This document shows, piece by piece, positions 1 through 6,486 of a DNA stretch of 15,553 nt. Below the pieces are notes generated by a model that saw only the letters and a program-made list of their open reading frames with translations, had not been told where the DNA came from and ran no database searches. A program made the translations under genes and the position numbers. The stretch's first letter is position 1, and each line of letters opens with the position of its first letter. Source of the DNA: Thermoplasmata archaeon (GTDB lineage Archaea > Thermoplasmatota > Thermoplasmata > Thermoplasmatales > Thermoplasmataceae); NCBI GenBank assembly GCA_021797385.1, contig JAJZZW010000029.1, positions 1 to 15,553 of the forward strand. Direction: 5' to 3'.

Positions 1-79
1 TTTCTATGCTTTTTATCAGCCTGTTCAGGTCATCCTCATCCATCTTTCTCTCAATTGGATACATCTCTTTTTTTGCCAT
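1..79 (-). CDS. 5' end of an unidentified gene, cut by the left edge
   Basis: The minus strand opens an ORF at the ATG whose first base is 79 and runs off the window. Only about 26 residues are visible; they begin MAKKEMYPIERKMDEDD and continue as a charged amphipathic helix (LNRLIKSIE). A TATA-like box at 100-107 lies about 24 bases before the ATG, which supports the start and suggests a leaderless transcript. The fragment is too short to assign. An N-terminal helix of this type occurs in helix-turn-helix proteins, including some archaeal IS630-like transposases, but that is a guess from composition only. I see no signal peptide or membrane segment in the visible part. Confidence 0.5.
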   Translation of the reverse strand, partial: MAKKEMYPIERKMDEDDLNRLIKSIE

Positions 80-99
80 GAAAATGTAATACTTATAAG

Positions 100-107
100 T
101 ATAATAA
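100..107 (-). promoter_or_regulatory. TATA-like box of the left-edge gene
   Basis: On the minus strand this reads TTATTATA, centred about 24 bases before the ATG at 79. That is the distance expected for a leaderless archaeal transcript. It is called by position and composition only. Confidence 0.35.
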
Positions 108-269
108 TGTTAGTAAATAACTATAATGTCCCGAAGTTCGGCCAATAATAATTCATATTAACAAAGGTTGGCTGAATCTGTGTATGATTTTCCTCATTCC
201 AACTACAGAGTTTTCAATTAGTAAACTAAAAAATATCAAATTAACAAAATTAGCAGGCTGAAACTAAAA

Positions 270-294
270 TTAAAATAAATTTTCAAAAATATAA
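270..294 (-). terminator. T-rich tail after secG
   Basis: Directly after the secG stop codon the minus strand carries several short T runs with no stable hairpin. This is the usual look of an archaeal intrinsic terminator. The rest of 80-269 is AT-rich and holds no ORF I can support. Confidence 0.3.
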
Positions 295-462
295 TTAAAC
301 TGGCCAGAAGAACTTAGCAAGCTCAACTATAACTCCCATCGCTATACCTATATAAATTATCAACTTGGGATCCAGAGCGGGACCTTTAATCTCCTCTTCA
401 TTGAAATATCGGATTAATCCAGCTCCTGACTGGAAGTTCTCATTCTGGTTATCCTTTGCCAT
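295..462 (-). CDS. secG: Preprotein translocase subunit Sec61-beta (archaeal SecG)
   Basis: This short gene of 55 codons encodes the small tail-anchored subunit of the SecYE-beta protein-conducting channel in the cytoplasmic membrane. Residues 12-20 (SGAGLIRYF) and the acidic stretch followed by EIKGPALDPK (24-33) match the conserved cytosolic segment of archaeal Sec61-beta. One hydrophobic helix follows at about residues 34-53 (LIIYIGIAMGVIVELAKFF), and the protein ends right after it, as usual for this family. The ATG at 462 has a TATA-like box about 27 bases upstream. The gene lies 26 bases downstream of a membrane-protein gene on the same strand, so the two may share a transcript as well as use their own promoters. 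It is easy to miss because of its size. The family call is made from the motif and topology and I consider it safe. Confidence 0.9.
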   Translation of the reverse strand: MAKDNQNENFQSGAGLIRYFNEEEIKGPALDPKLIIYIGIAMGVIVELAKFFWPV

Positions 463-485
463 TGTTTACATTAATTTAACTATGT

Positions 486-493
486 AATTTAAA
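486..493 (-). promoter_or_regulatory. TATA-like box of secG
   Basis: The minus strand reads TTTAAATT, centred about 27 bases before the secG ATG. It overlaps the stop codon of the upstream gene (489-491), so a secG promoter would sit in the coding tail of its neighbour. Confidence 0.35.
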
Positions 494-1097
494 GATTTTG
501 GTTATTCATTCTTTGACCTAAAATTGTAGATATGAATTTTTCAGCTGTTTCCTGCTCAACTATAATTTTATAGCTTTCCGTTTCTGTTTTAATATGAAAA
601 TAATTGCATTTAATCAGCGATGGAAGATTCGGTAAGTTAATTTCATATGTACGCCGGCCCTGTGAAATAGCAACTATTGAATTTAAATCTATTTTCAGAA
701 ATGGTAAATATGATATCACCCAGGGTGAAGAGTATTGGTAAAATTCTATAACATGACCAAGAAATACAGCCTTTGCCTCTATGTATTTTTCCTGGATAAG
801 CTCCGAAACTACATTAAAATTATTATTCATAATAGATATTGTAAACTTTGCCTTTGAATCGACAATATTGATAATATTCCCTGGCAGATATTTCGGAATT
901 CTATTCAATATACTCAGTTCAGAGATATGGTTATAGTATACATATGGAAAGACCGAGAGTGAAATGGTGAGAATAAAGAATATTCCAGTATAAAAAAGGA
1001 AAGCAGTTACAAAATCAGGAGATTTAGATGAAATAATAATTGAAAGTATGATAGAAAATATGAATACGGAAAGAAAGTAGTACCGTCTTCTAATCAT
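489..1097 (-). CDS. Membrane protein with two N-terminal helices and a C-terminal soluble, possibly PH-like, domain
   Basis: I do not recognise this 202-residue protein with certainty. Two hydrophobic helices (about 6-23 and 31-52) follow a short basic N-terminus (MIRRR), so the N-terminus is probably cytoplasmic. The remaining 150 residues are soluble and rich in beta-type sequence. The C-terminal part, with LNSIVAISQGRRTYEI, then YFHIKTETESYKIIV and a final helix EKFISTIL, has the rhythm of the small PH-like domains found in many prokaryotic membrane proteins; this is resemblance, not a demonstrated match. The ATG at 1097 has a TATA-like box at 1114-1125. It is read away from the signal peptidase gene and toward secG, 26 bases upstream of it, so a link to membrane protein traffic is possible by position only. 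Confidence 0.6.
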   Translation of the reverse strand: MIRRRYYFLSVFIFSIILSIIISSKSPDFVTAFLFYTGIFFILTISLSVFPYVYYNHISELSILNRIPKYLPGNIINIVDSKAKFTISIMNNNFNVVSELIQEKYIEAKAVFLGHVIEFYQYSSPWVISYLPFLKIDLNSIVAISQGRRTYEINLPNLPSLIKCNYFHIKTETESYKIIVEQETAEKFISTILGQRMNNQNL

Positions 1098-1113
1098 AAA
1101 TTGGTAAGATAAG

Positions 1114-1125
1114 AAATATATTAAA
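1114..1125 (-). promoter_or_regulatory. TATA-like box of the two-helix membrane protein gene
   Basis: The minus strand reads TTTAATATATTT, centred about 22 bases before the ATG at 1097. It faces away from the promoter of the divergent signal peptidase gene; the two share the 155-base intergenic region 1098-1252. Confidence 0.4.
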
Positions 1126-1225
1126 CATTTTGATATATGAACCGGCGAATATTTGCGTGAATTATGATAATAGATTAAATCTGTTCTAAATCATATAGTA
1201 ATCACGATTAGTATTGGACATATTA

Positions 1226-1231
1226 TTTATA
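1226..1231 (+). promoter_or_regulatory. TATA-like box of the signal peptidase gene
   Basis: TTTATA centred about 24 bases before the ATG at 1253. There is no Shine-Dalgarno sequence before that ATG, so a leaderless transcript is likely. Confidence 0.45.
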
Positions 1232-1252
1232 GATATAGTTCATTAACCTACA

Positions 1253-2077
1253 ATGACCGTTCCCTATTATAGAAAAAAGTACTTTCGGGTCACAGTTATA
1301 CTGGTTATGGCAGTTATCATAATACTTATTTCAATAACAGCATATTCAGGCGTTTTTCCTCCTGCCAGCGTTGTGGAGTCTTACAGTATGGAGCATTCTG
1401 ACAGATGGCAGTATGGGTTAATAGATGAAGGAACTATTGTACTGGTGAAAAAAGTGAATAATATAGATGAGGTAACAACCTATGTTAAGGGGAAGCAGGA
1501 TAATTTTTCAACCTATGGGGAATATGGAAATGTTATATTATATCACAATACAGCTCTTGGTGTTGTCACAATTCACCGGGCAATGTTTTATCTATACTGG
1601 AACGGGTCAGTACCTGAAATCGGAGGTTATAACAACCAGTCTTATATTCACATTTATGGAGATATAATATTACTTGATAATATTGGATATGCTCATAGAA
1701 ATCTTATAGTAAATGTTTCCACAGATAAAGGCGATTCCGGATTCATCACAGTAGGCGATCACAATCTTGCATGTCTTTCAAAAGATTCAGGATACTATAA
1801 CAAAACATATAATGCCTATTATGCATCGGACCAGAACATATGGGGGATAAAGCCGGTGAATCTCACTGAAATTGTTGGTAAAGCATACGGTTATATTCCA
1901 TGGTATGGTTTAATTAAATTAAATGTAATGAAACTGGAGGGTGAGTGGCCCAGCGAATATTCAACGCATGTTCCAGAATACTCATACGATTACCTGATTT
2001 CATCAATTTTAGGATTTCTCGCTGTGATATTTTTCCCCTACAGAAAAGTCTATAAAAAAATTAAACAGAAAAATTAA
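1253..2077 (+). CDS. Divergent archaeal signal peptidase I (S26B/Sec11 type)
   Basis: This probable membrane-bound serine protease would remove signal peptides on the outer face of the membrane. An N-terminal anchor (about 12-30) is followed by the expected motif order: VVESYSMEH with candidate nucleophile Ser45, then DEGTIVLVKKV (58-68), NVILY and VVTIHRA with candidate His108, then GFITVGDHN with Asp169, then EIVGKAYGYIPWYG (207-219). A second helix (about 248-262) and a basic tail end the protein. S26B enzymes use Ser-His-Asp rather than Ser-Lys, which fits. A further acid could be Asp177 or Asp193. It is unusual in having Tyr and His where SGSMEP has Gly and Pro, and in about 45 extra residues between the His and GD boxes that contain a second GDIILL...HR pattern. 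At 274 residues it is longer than typical archaeal enzymes. Several N-glycosylation sequons lie in the outer part. Confidence 0.72.
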   Translation: MTVPYYRKKYFRVTVILVMAVIIILISITAYSGVFPPASVVESYSMEHSDRWQYGLIDEGTIVLVKKVNNIDEVTTYVKGKQDNFSTYGEYGNVILYHNTALGVVTIHRAMFYLYWNGSVPEIGGYNNQSYIHIYGDIILLDNIGYAHRNLIVNVSTDKGDSGFITVGDHNLACLSKDSGYYNKTYNAYYASDQNIWGIKPVNLTEIVGKAYGYIPWYGLIKLNVMKLEGEWPSEYSTHVPEYSYDYLISSILGFLAVIFFPYRKVYKKIKQKN

Positions 2078-3042
2078 AAATTTCTGGATATAACATCAGG
2101 CTTTCCTGCTACTTTAAGATAAACAGGATCACATGGAAATTCCTTTGCCGCTTCCTTTACCTTTTCCATATTTTCCTTTTCTACTGCAACAAAAACATTG
2201 GTTCCGCCGGTCACAATATAGGCATTCCAGAAGTCTGATTTTAATTCCGAAATTTTATTAATAAATTGCTGCATTGCATCTGTAATTATATTAACGCCCA
2301 CATCACGGAGCAGGGAATGATACTCCAGTGTATCCTTTTCACCAGCTTCAAATATTCCCTTTATATTATGGCTGTCAGCAAACTTCTCAAGTTCCTTTGC
2401 CCTGATTTCTGAATTTTTAACCCGTTCCTGGTATTTTTCATGATTTATTATATTTTCATGGATAACATCGGAAGGCTTTCTTTTGTCAGAAAACTTGCAA
2501 CCGACTATTACATAGTCCTGGAAATCATTCGGACCGAGGATTTCATCTGTTAATGATTCTTTGCCGTTTGCATGATTAATTGTAAATCCACCGTAGAGGC
2601 TTCTTCCCACACTTTCCGATATTTTCTGCAGATCATTCTCGAAATTGAAAATATTTATATTGTACTCAAATATTGATTCTATACATTCTCCAATGGCTGC
2701 TGCACCTGCATCTGAGCTTCCGCTAAGAATATTTTTATTTTCAGATATAAATGATACTTCCTTGAATTCAGGGTGTCTTTTCAGTATATCATTTTTATAT
2801 TTATCTATAACAATAAAGGGAGACCTGTTTGAATCCTCTGAAATTTGTTTACCATTGATGATTCCTGACCTTTGATTTGAGAGATAAAGGTCTGTCTTTA
2901 CATATATATCATCATTCAGGCTGGTATATGCTATGCCTGCAGTGGTATGCCTTGGAAGTCTCTTAATATTATCAGATATACCTCCCAAAAGCAGTATTCC
3001 TATTGTGGGATACGCCCTGACTTCAACGTAATATTTTTCCAT
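2074..3042 (-). CDS. Mevalonate 3-kinase (GHMP family, decarboxylase-like)
   Basis: This enzyme likely phosphorylates the 3-hydroxyl of mevalonate with ATP, the first step of the Thermoplasma-type mevalonate route to isopentenyl phosphate and ether lipids. It belongs to the diphosphomevalonate decarboxylase family and closely resembles Thermoplasma acidophilum mevalonate 3-kinase (Ta1305) as I remember it, in length (322 against about 318) and motifs: AYPTIG (10-15), HTTAGIAY (32-39), the phosphate-binding ILSGSSDAGAAAIG (105-118), ISESVGRSLYGG with Glu143, KPSDVIH, and YIVTGGTNVFVAVE. In that last motif Thr278 stands where decarboxylases have the catalytic Asp, the swap associated with kinase-only activity. 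Its stop codon overlaps, on the opposite strand, that of the signal peptidase gene. A bisphosphomevalonate decarboxylase paralogue is the alternative, but the Thr argues against it. Confidence 0.88.
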   Translation of the reverse strand: MEKYYVEVRAYPTIGILLLGGISDNIKRLPRHTTAGIAYTSLNDDIYVKTDLYLSNQRSGIINGKQISEDSNRSPFIVIDKYKNDILKRHPEFKEVSFISENKNILSGSSDAGAAAIGECIESIFEYNINIFNFENDLQKISESVGRSLYGGFTINHANGKESLTDEILGPNDFQDYVIVGCKFSDKRKPSDVIHENIINHEKYQERVKNSEIRAKELEKFADSHNIKGIFEAGEKDTLEYHSLLRDVGVNIITDAMQQFINKISELKSDFWNAYIVTGGTNVFVAVEKENMEKVKEAAKEFPCDPVYLKVAGKPDVISRNF

Positions 3043-3061
3043 ATTCTGAAATCATATATAC

Positions 3062-3068
3062 GATAAAA
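3062..3068 (-). promoter_or_regulatory. TATA-like box of the mevalonate 3-kinase gene
   Basis: The minus strand reads TTTTATC about 23 bases before the ATG at 3042. It lies in the 135-base divergent region shared with the CBS protein gene. Confidence 0.35.
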
Positions 3069-3150
3069 CCATTTTGCTTAACAGGATTGTATTTCTATAT
3101 CGAATTAAAGGCATAAAAATAATTGGCTCATAAACTGCGTACCTAAAGAA

Positions 3151-3160
3151 TTATTTATTA
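3151..3160 (+). promoter_or_regulatory. TATA-like box of the CBS-glyS operon
   Basis: TTATTTATTA centred about 22 bases before the ATG at 3178, preceded by a purine-rich stretch (TAAAGAA) in the BRE position. No Shine-Dalgarno sequence precedes that ATG, which fits a leaderless first gene. Confidence 0.4.
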
Positions 3161-3177
3161 GATATACATTAACTTCC

Positions 3178-4023
3178 ATGGATTATAAGGTCTCAGATAT
3201 AATGACAAAGAATCCCCTATGCTATACAGTTCCCAGTTCTATTTCAGAAATCATAAAAATATTGATTAAAAACAACGTAACAGGCATACCCATAAAAAAT
3301 AGTCAGAATAAATACCAGGGTATAATAACCAGAAGGGATATATTTTATAAACCTGATGAAACACAGACTGCGCTTGTCATGAGAAAAGCACCTACAGTGA
3401 ATGAAAATGACCCTGTTGATGTCGCAGCAATGCAATTATACACACAGAAAAAAAGGCATCTTGCTGTTGTCAATGACGATAATGAAGTAGTTGGAATACT
3501 TACGCCCCAGAACTTTTTGAACCTGATAAAGGAAAAATACGGAAAGACCAAGGTTAAGGATGTTATGGAATACAGCTCTGTCCCGTGCTGGGAGGAAACA
3601 CCATTATCAGTTGCACTTTTAATGATGAATCTTTCAGAGATATATTCATTTCCGGTTGTTGATAAAAATGTAAAGTTTACCGGGCTGATCACTGACAGGG
3701 ATATATTTGACCGTGTGAAGATGTATGAAACTATAGAATCCACAGAATCCGGAATAGCCGACGATGAGGATCCGTGGTCATGGGAAGGAATAAGAAACGT
3801 TTTCACGTATTTTATAGCCAAGTCCAACATAAAAGTTCCGGATATACCTGTTAAAAAGCTTATAGTAAAGGAGCCGCAGGTTATATACCTTGAATCTGAC
3901 CTGGAAGACGCCGTAAAACTCATGTCGCAGAAGAACTATAACCAGCTTCCGGTTCTGACCGGCCATGGTGACCTTTATGGTATGCTATATGATATAGAAA
4001 TAATGAAAATATTCAAGGATTAA
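3178..4023 (+). CDS. Four-CBS-domain protein, probable adenylate-type ligand sensor
   Basis: The 281-residue protein is built entirely of CBS domains, with no enzyme or DNA-binding domain. Four copies can be read: about 4-58 (VSDIMTKNPLCYTV to GIITRRDIF), 62-116 (VMRKAPTVNENDPV to GILTPQNFL), 124-180 (VKDVMEYSSVPCWEETPL to GLITDRDIF) and 224-280 (VKKLIVKEPQVIYLESDL to GMLYDIEIM). A linker of about 40 residues, rich in acidic and aromatic residues, separates copies 3 and 4. CBS pairs fold as Bateman modules and commonly bind AMP, ATP, ADP or related ligands. The stop codon lies one base before the glycyl-tRNA synthetase ATG and carries that gene's ribosome binding site, so the two are co-transcribed and probably translationally coupled. 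Regulation of the synthetase, or sensing for another partner, is inference. Confidence 0.85.
   Translation: MDYKVSDIMTKNPLCYTVPSSISEIIKILIKNNVTGIPIKNSQNKYQGIITRRDIFYKPDETQTALVMRKAPTVNENDPVDVAAMQLYTQKKRHLAVVNDDNEVVGILTPQNFLNLIKEKYGKTKVKDVMEYSSVPCWEETPLSVALLMMNLSEIYSFPVVDKNVKFTGLITDRDIFDRVKMYETIESTESGIADDEDPWSWEGIRNVFTYFIAKSNIKVPDIPVKKLIVKEPQVIYLESDLEDAVKLMSQKNYNQLPVLTGHGDLYGMLYDIEIMKIFKD
4015..4019 (+). promoter_or_regulatory. Shine-Dalgarno site of glyS inside the CBS gene end
   Basis: AAGGA ends 5 bases before the glyS ATG and lies within the last codons of the CBS gene. This fixes the start at 4025 and indicates translation from a shared mRNA. Confidence 0.6.
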
Positions 4024-4024
4024 G

Positions 4025-5458
4025 ATGTATGAGGATGCAGTTGAACTGGCAAAAAGGAGGGGATTTTTCTGGCCATCTTTTTCAATATATGGCGGGTTTG
4101 CAGGATTCTATGACTATGGGCCTCTGGGGGTTCTCCTGAAAGATAATATAGTAAAGATATGGAAAGAGGAATATTTGAATGAGGGTGCCATATTCATTGA
4201 TTCACCGAATGTTACACCAGAACCTGTATTCCAGGCATCGGGTCATATTGCAAGATTTTCGGATCTTGCAGCTGAATGTGATCAATGCAAAAATAAATTC
4301 AAACTTGAAACCGTACTGGGATTCAATAAAATTTCATCTATTCCCACATCCATGAAAGATGCTGAAGATCTTGTTGAAAAATATAACCTGAAATGCCCTG
4401 TTTGCGGCAGTATAATAAAAAAAGTTTACGACTTCAATTTGATGTACAGGGTTTCGGGTGATTATTATCTCAGACCTGAGACAGCTCAGGGTATTTTTGT
4501 GAATTTCAGGCTGTTGAATAACTATAATCGTGGAAAAATACCCATGGTGGTCGGGCAGCAGGGAAAGGGATTCAGGAATGAAATATCTCCCAGACAGAGC
4601 CTGATAAGGCTGAGGGAATTCAATCAGTGTGAAATAGAGGTATTTCTTGATCCGGAGAACCTTAAATTCTCGGAGCTTTACGATTATAAAAAGATAAAAA
4701 TCAGGCCCAATACAGGTGAAGACCTGTATATTTCGGTAAAGGAAGCCTATGAGAAAAAAATTATAAGTAGCCAGGCATTTGCATATTTTGTGCTCAAAAC
4801 CCAGGTCATCCTTGAAAAGATTGGTATATCAAATGATAAGCTAAGATTCAGACAGCATGAACCGGATGAAAGGGCACATTATGCAGCGGATTCCTGGGAT
4901 GCTGAGGGATTAATCGATGATGAATGGTTTGAAATTGTTGGAATTGCAAACAGAACCGATTTCGATCTGAAAAACCATGAAAACAGTTCGGGCAATCAGA
5001 TGAGAATAAAAATAGGTGAGAAAGATGTTATTCCATACGTAATAGAGCCATCCTACGGTATTGACCGTATACTTCTCACACTGATATCCCAGAGTATGGA
5101 GAAGAAGGACGGAAAGAATTTACTAAGATTACCGTACTACATGGCACCTTACCATATAGCTGTGTTTCCATTAATGAAGAAGGATAATCTCAAGGAAAAG
5201 GCAGAAGAACTATATTCAAAACTAAAGAAGGTCGACAGCTATATATTATATGATGAAACTGGAACCATCGGCAAAAGATATGCCAGGCAGGATGAAGTAG
5301 GAACTCCTTTCTGCATAACGGTAGATTACCAGACACTGGAAGATGATACGGTAACACTGAGAAACAGGGATACAGCAGAACAGGAAAGAATTAAAATTAA
5401 CGATATACTAGATAGCAATTTTATAAAAAATTTAATTGAAAATAAATCTAGATTATAA
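4025..5458 (+). CDS. glyS: Glycyl-tRNA synthetase (class II, archaeal/eukaryotic alpha2 type)
   Basis: The enzyme charges tRNA-Gly with glycine in the cytoplasm. The N-terminus has the GlyRS signature RRGFFWPSFSIYGGFAGFYD (11-30) followed by YGPLG. A zinc-ribbon-like insertion has cysteine pairs at 85/88 and 124/127. Class II motif 2 is GFRNEISPR (182-190) with RLREFNQCEIEVF after it, and motif 3 is YVIEPSYGIDRILL (338-351). The anticodon-binding domain occupies about 375-475, starting APYHIAVFPL. At 477 residues it is shorter than many archaeal and eukaryotic GlyRS (roughly 550-600), chiefly in the insertions, but all core motifs are present. It is the second gene of an operon with the CBS protein, one base apart. 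Its stop lies two bases from that of the convergent htrA-like gene. Confidence 0.96.
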   Translation: MYEDAVELAKRRGFFWPSFSIYGGFAGFYDYGPLGVLLKDNIVKIWKEEYLNEGAIFIDSPNVTPEPVFQASGHIARFSDLAAECDQCKNKFKLETVLGFNKISSIPTSMKDAEDLVEKYNLKCPVCGSIIKKVYDFNLMYRVSGDYYLRPETAQGIFVNFRLLNNYNRGKIPMVVGQQGKGFRNEISPRQSLIRLREFNQCEIEVFLDPENLKFSELYDYKKIKIRPNTGEDLYISVKEAYEKKIISSQAFAYFVLKTQVILEKIGISNDKLRFRQHEPDERAHYAADSWDAEGLIDDEWFEIVGIANRTDFDLKNHENSSGNQMRIKIGEKDVIPYVIEPSYGIDRILLTLISQSMEKKDGKNLLRLPYYMAPYHIAVFPLMKKDNLKEKAEELYSKLKKVDSYILYDETGTIGKRYARQDEVGTPFCITVDYQTLEDDTVTLRNRDTAEQERIKINDILDSNFIKNLIENKSRL

Positions 5459-5460
5459 AC

Positions 5461-6420
5461 TCAGTCAGTTATAATTATTTTCCTTCCATTTTTATTTTTC
5501 ATTGTTATGGAGGTTTTATACCTTGATCTGCCTCTCATGAATAGTGCATCACTGCTTCCGGACATTTCCGATATGTATTTTATCAGGTCACGCATTGAAT
5601 TAACAGTCTTTCCATCAAATTCTGTTATGACATCTCCAGGTCTGATTCCTGATCTGTAAGCAGGTGAATCGGGATCTATCCTTGCAACCATTACTCCTGT
5701 GTCAATTCCAGTGCCGTATCTTCTGGCTATGCTGCTATTCATCTCTATTCCTGAAATACCAATGTATTTTCTGTTGACCTTACCGGTAGATATCATATCA
5801 TGGAGCTCCTTTTTTACAGTGTTCACCGGTATGGAGAAGCCAATGCCGTTTGCCTGTGCAATTATTGCCGTGTTTATTCCAATGGCTTTCCCGGACATAT
5901 CTATTAGTGGACCTCCACTGTTCCCTGGATTGATTGCGGCATCGGTCTGCAGCAGCCCCTCAAATATGAAATCTGCCCAGGGCATAGGCCTGTTCTTTGC
6001 ACTGATAACGCCCAGGGATACTGTATGCCCGCCCGGAAGTCCCAGTGCATTCCCTATTGCAAGGACCATAGATCCTGTTTTTATCGCCTCTGAATCACCC
6101 AGCTCAAGCACCGGGAATTCAGTACCGGGGAGTTTTACTATAGCAACATCGGTTTGTGGGTCCCCTCCTGCAACAGTTCCGGTGTATTTACTTCCATCAC
6201 TGAGAATTACCTCAACCTCTTCGGAATCTTGTATTACATGATTATTTGTAAGTATATAACCATCAGGGGTGATAATAAAGCCTGATCCTGATCCTTTCAC
6301 CGGGGCAACTCCGTAACCGTAGGATTGCACCTCCAGGGTGGTATTAATGCTTACAACTGCCCTGCTTGCCTTCTCTGCTATATCTACCATATTTCTATTC
6401 AAAGCCTCTATTCCTTCCAT
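5461..6420 (-). CDS. HtrA/DegP-type serine protease with one PDZ domain
   Basis: This trypsin-fold protease of the S1C family probably cleaves misfolded or regulatory proteins. With the ATG at 6420 as start (319 residues), the catalytic triad is His61 in ILTNNHVIQ, Asp91 in DPQTDVAIVKL and Ser168 in INPGNSGGPL. A single PDZ domain follows at about 222-310 (GVMVARIDPDSPAYRSGIRP, then GDVITEFDGKTVNS). There is no signal peptide or membrane helix, so the enzyme should be cytoplasmic or leave the cell by an unseen route, whereas most HtrA proteins act outside the membrane. An upstream in-frame TTG at 6435 would add five residues, but it leaves only about 10 bases to the TATA box, while the ATG sits about 25 bases from it, so I chose the ATG. 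It is divergent from an HxlR-type regulator. Confidence 0.92.
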   Translation of the reverse strand: MEGIEALNRNMVDIAEKASRAVVSINTTLEVQSYGYGVAPVKGSGSGFIITPDGYILTNNHVIQDSEEVEVILSDGSKYTGTVAGGDPQTDVAIVKLPGTEFPVLELGDSEAIKTGSMVLAIGNALGLPGGHTVSLGVISAKNRPMPWADFIFEGLLQTDAAINPGNSGGPLIDMSGKAIGINTAIIAQANGIGFSIPVNTVKKELHDMISTGKVNRKYIGISGIEMNSSIARRYGTGIDTGVMVARIDPDSPAYRSGIRPGDVITEFDGKTVNSMRDLIKYISEMSGSSDALFMRGRSRYKTSITMKNKNGRKIIITD

Positions 6421-6440
6421 GATTCTATAATGCAAAACAT

Positions 6441-6450
6441 ATTTATATAT
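6441..6450. promoter_or_regulatory. TATA-like box, possibly shared by both divergent genes
   Basis: ATTTATATAT (ATATATAAAT on the minus strand) is the strongest TATA-like element between the two divergent genes. It lies 25 bases before the htrA-type ATG on the minus strand. On the plus strand it would put the transcript start near 6471-6474, just before the Shine-Dalgarno site of the regulator. A second weaker candidate for the plus strand is 6463-6472. Confidence 0.45.
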
Positions 6451-6473
6451 CAGAAAGTTATGTAAAATATATC

Positions 6474-6479
6474 AGGTGA
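6474..6479 (+). promoter_or_regulatory. Shine-Dalgarno site deciding a TTG start
   Basis: AGGTGA ends 7 bases before the TTG at 6487. It supports that codon as the start of the HxlR-type gene, rather than the ATG at 6553 which would remove part of the domain. Confidence 0.6.
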
Positions 6480-6486
6480 ATTCAAA

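Noticed and set aside
141..172. GCCAA...TTGGC inverted repeat as a possible small RNA or terminator stem
   Set aside because: The arms are only five bases with a loop of 22; no C/D box pair or tRNA-like fold was found around it.
3345..3923. Open reading frame of 192 codons on the minus strand
   Set aside because: It is antisense to the four-CBS gene, whose repeats are clear; the product is Ser/Thr-rich without motifs.
5699..6241. Open reading frame of 180 codons on the plus strand
   Set aside because: It lies antisense inside the htrA-type gene, whose protein has a full catalytic triad and PDZ domain; the plus-strand product is proline- and serine-rich without a recognisable pattern.
6421..6435. 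TTG at 6435 as the start of the htrA-type gene
   Set aside because: It adds only five residues and lies about 10 bases from the TATA box, too close for a leaderless start; the ATG at 6420 fits.
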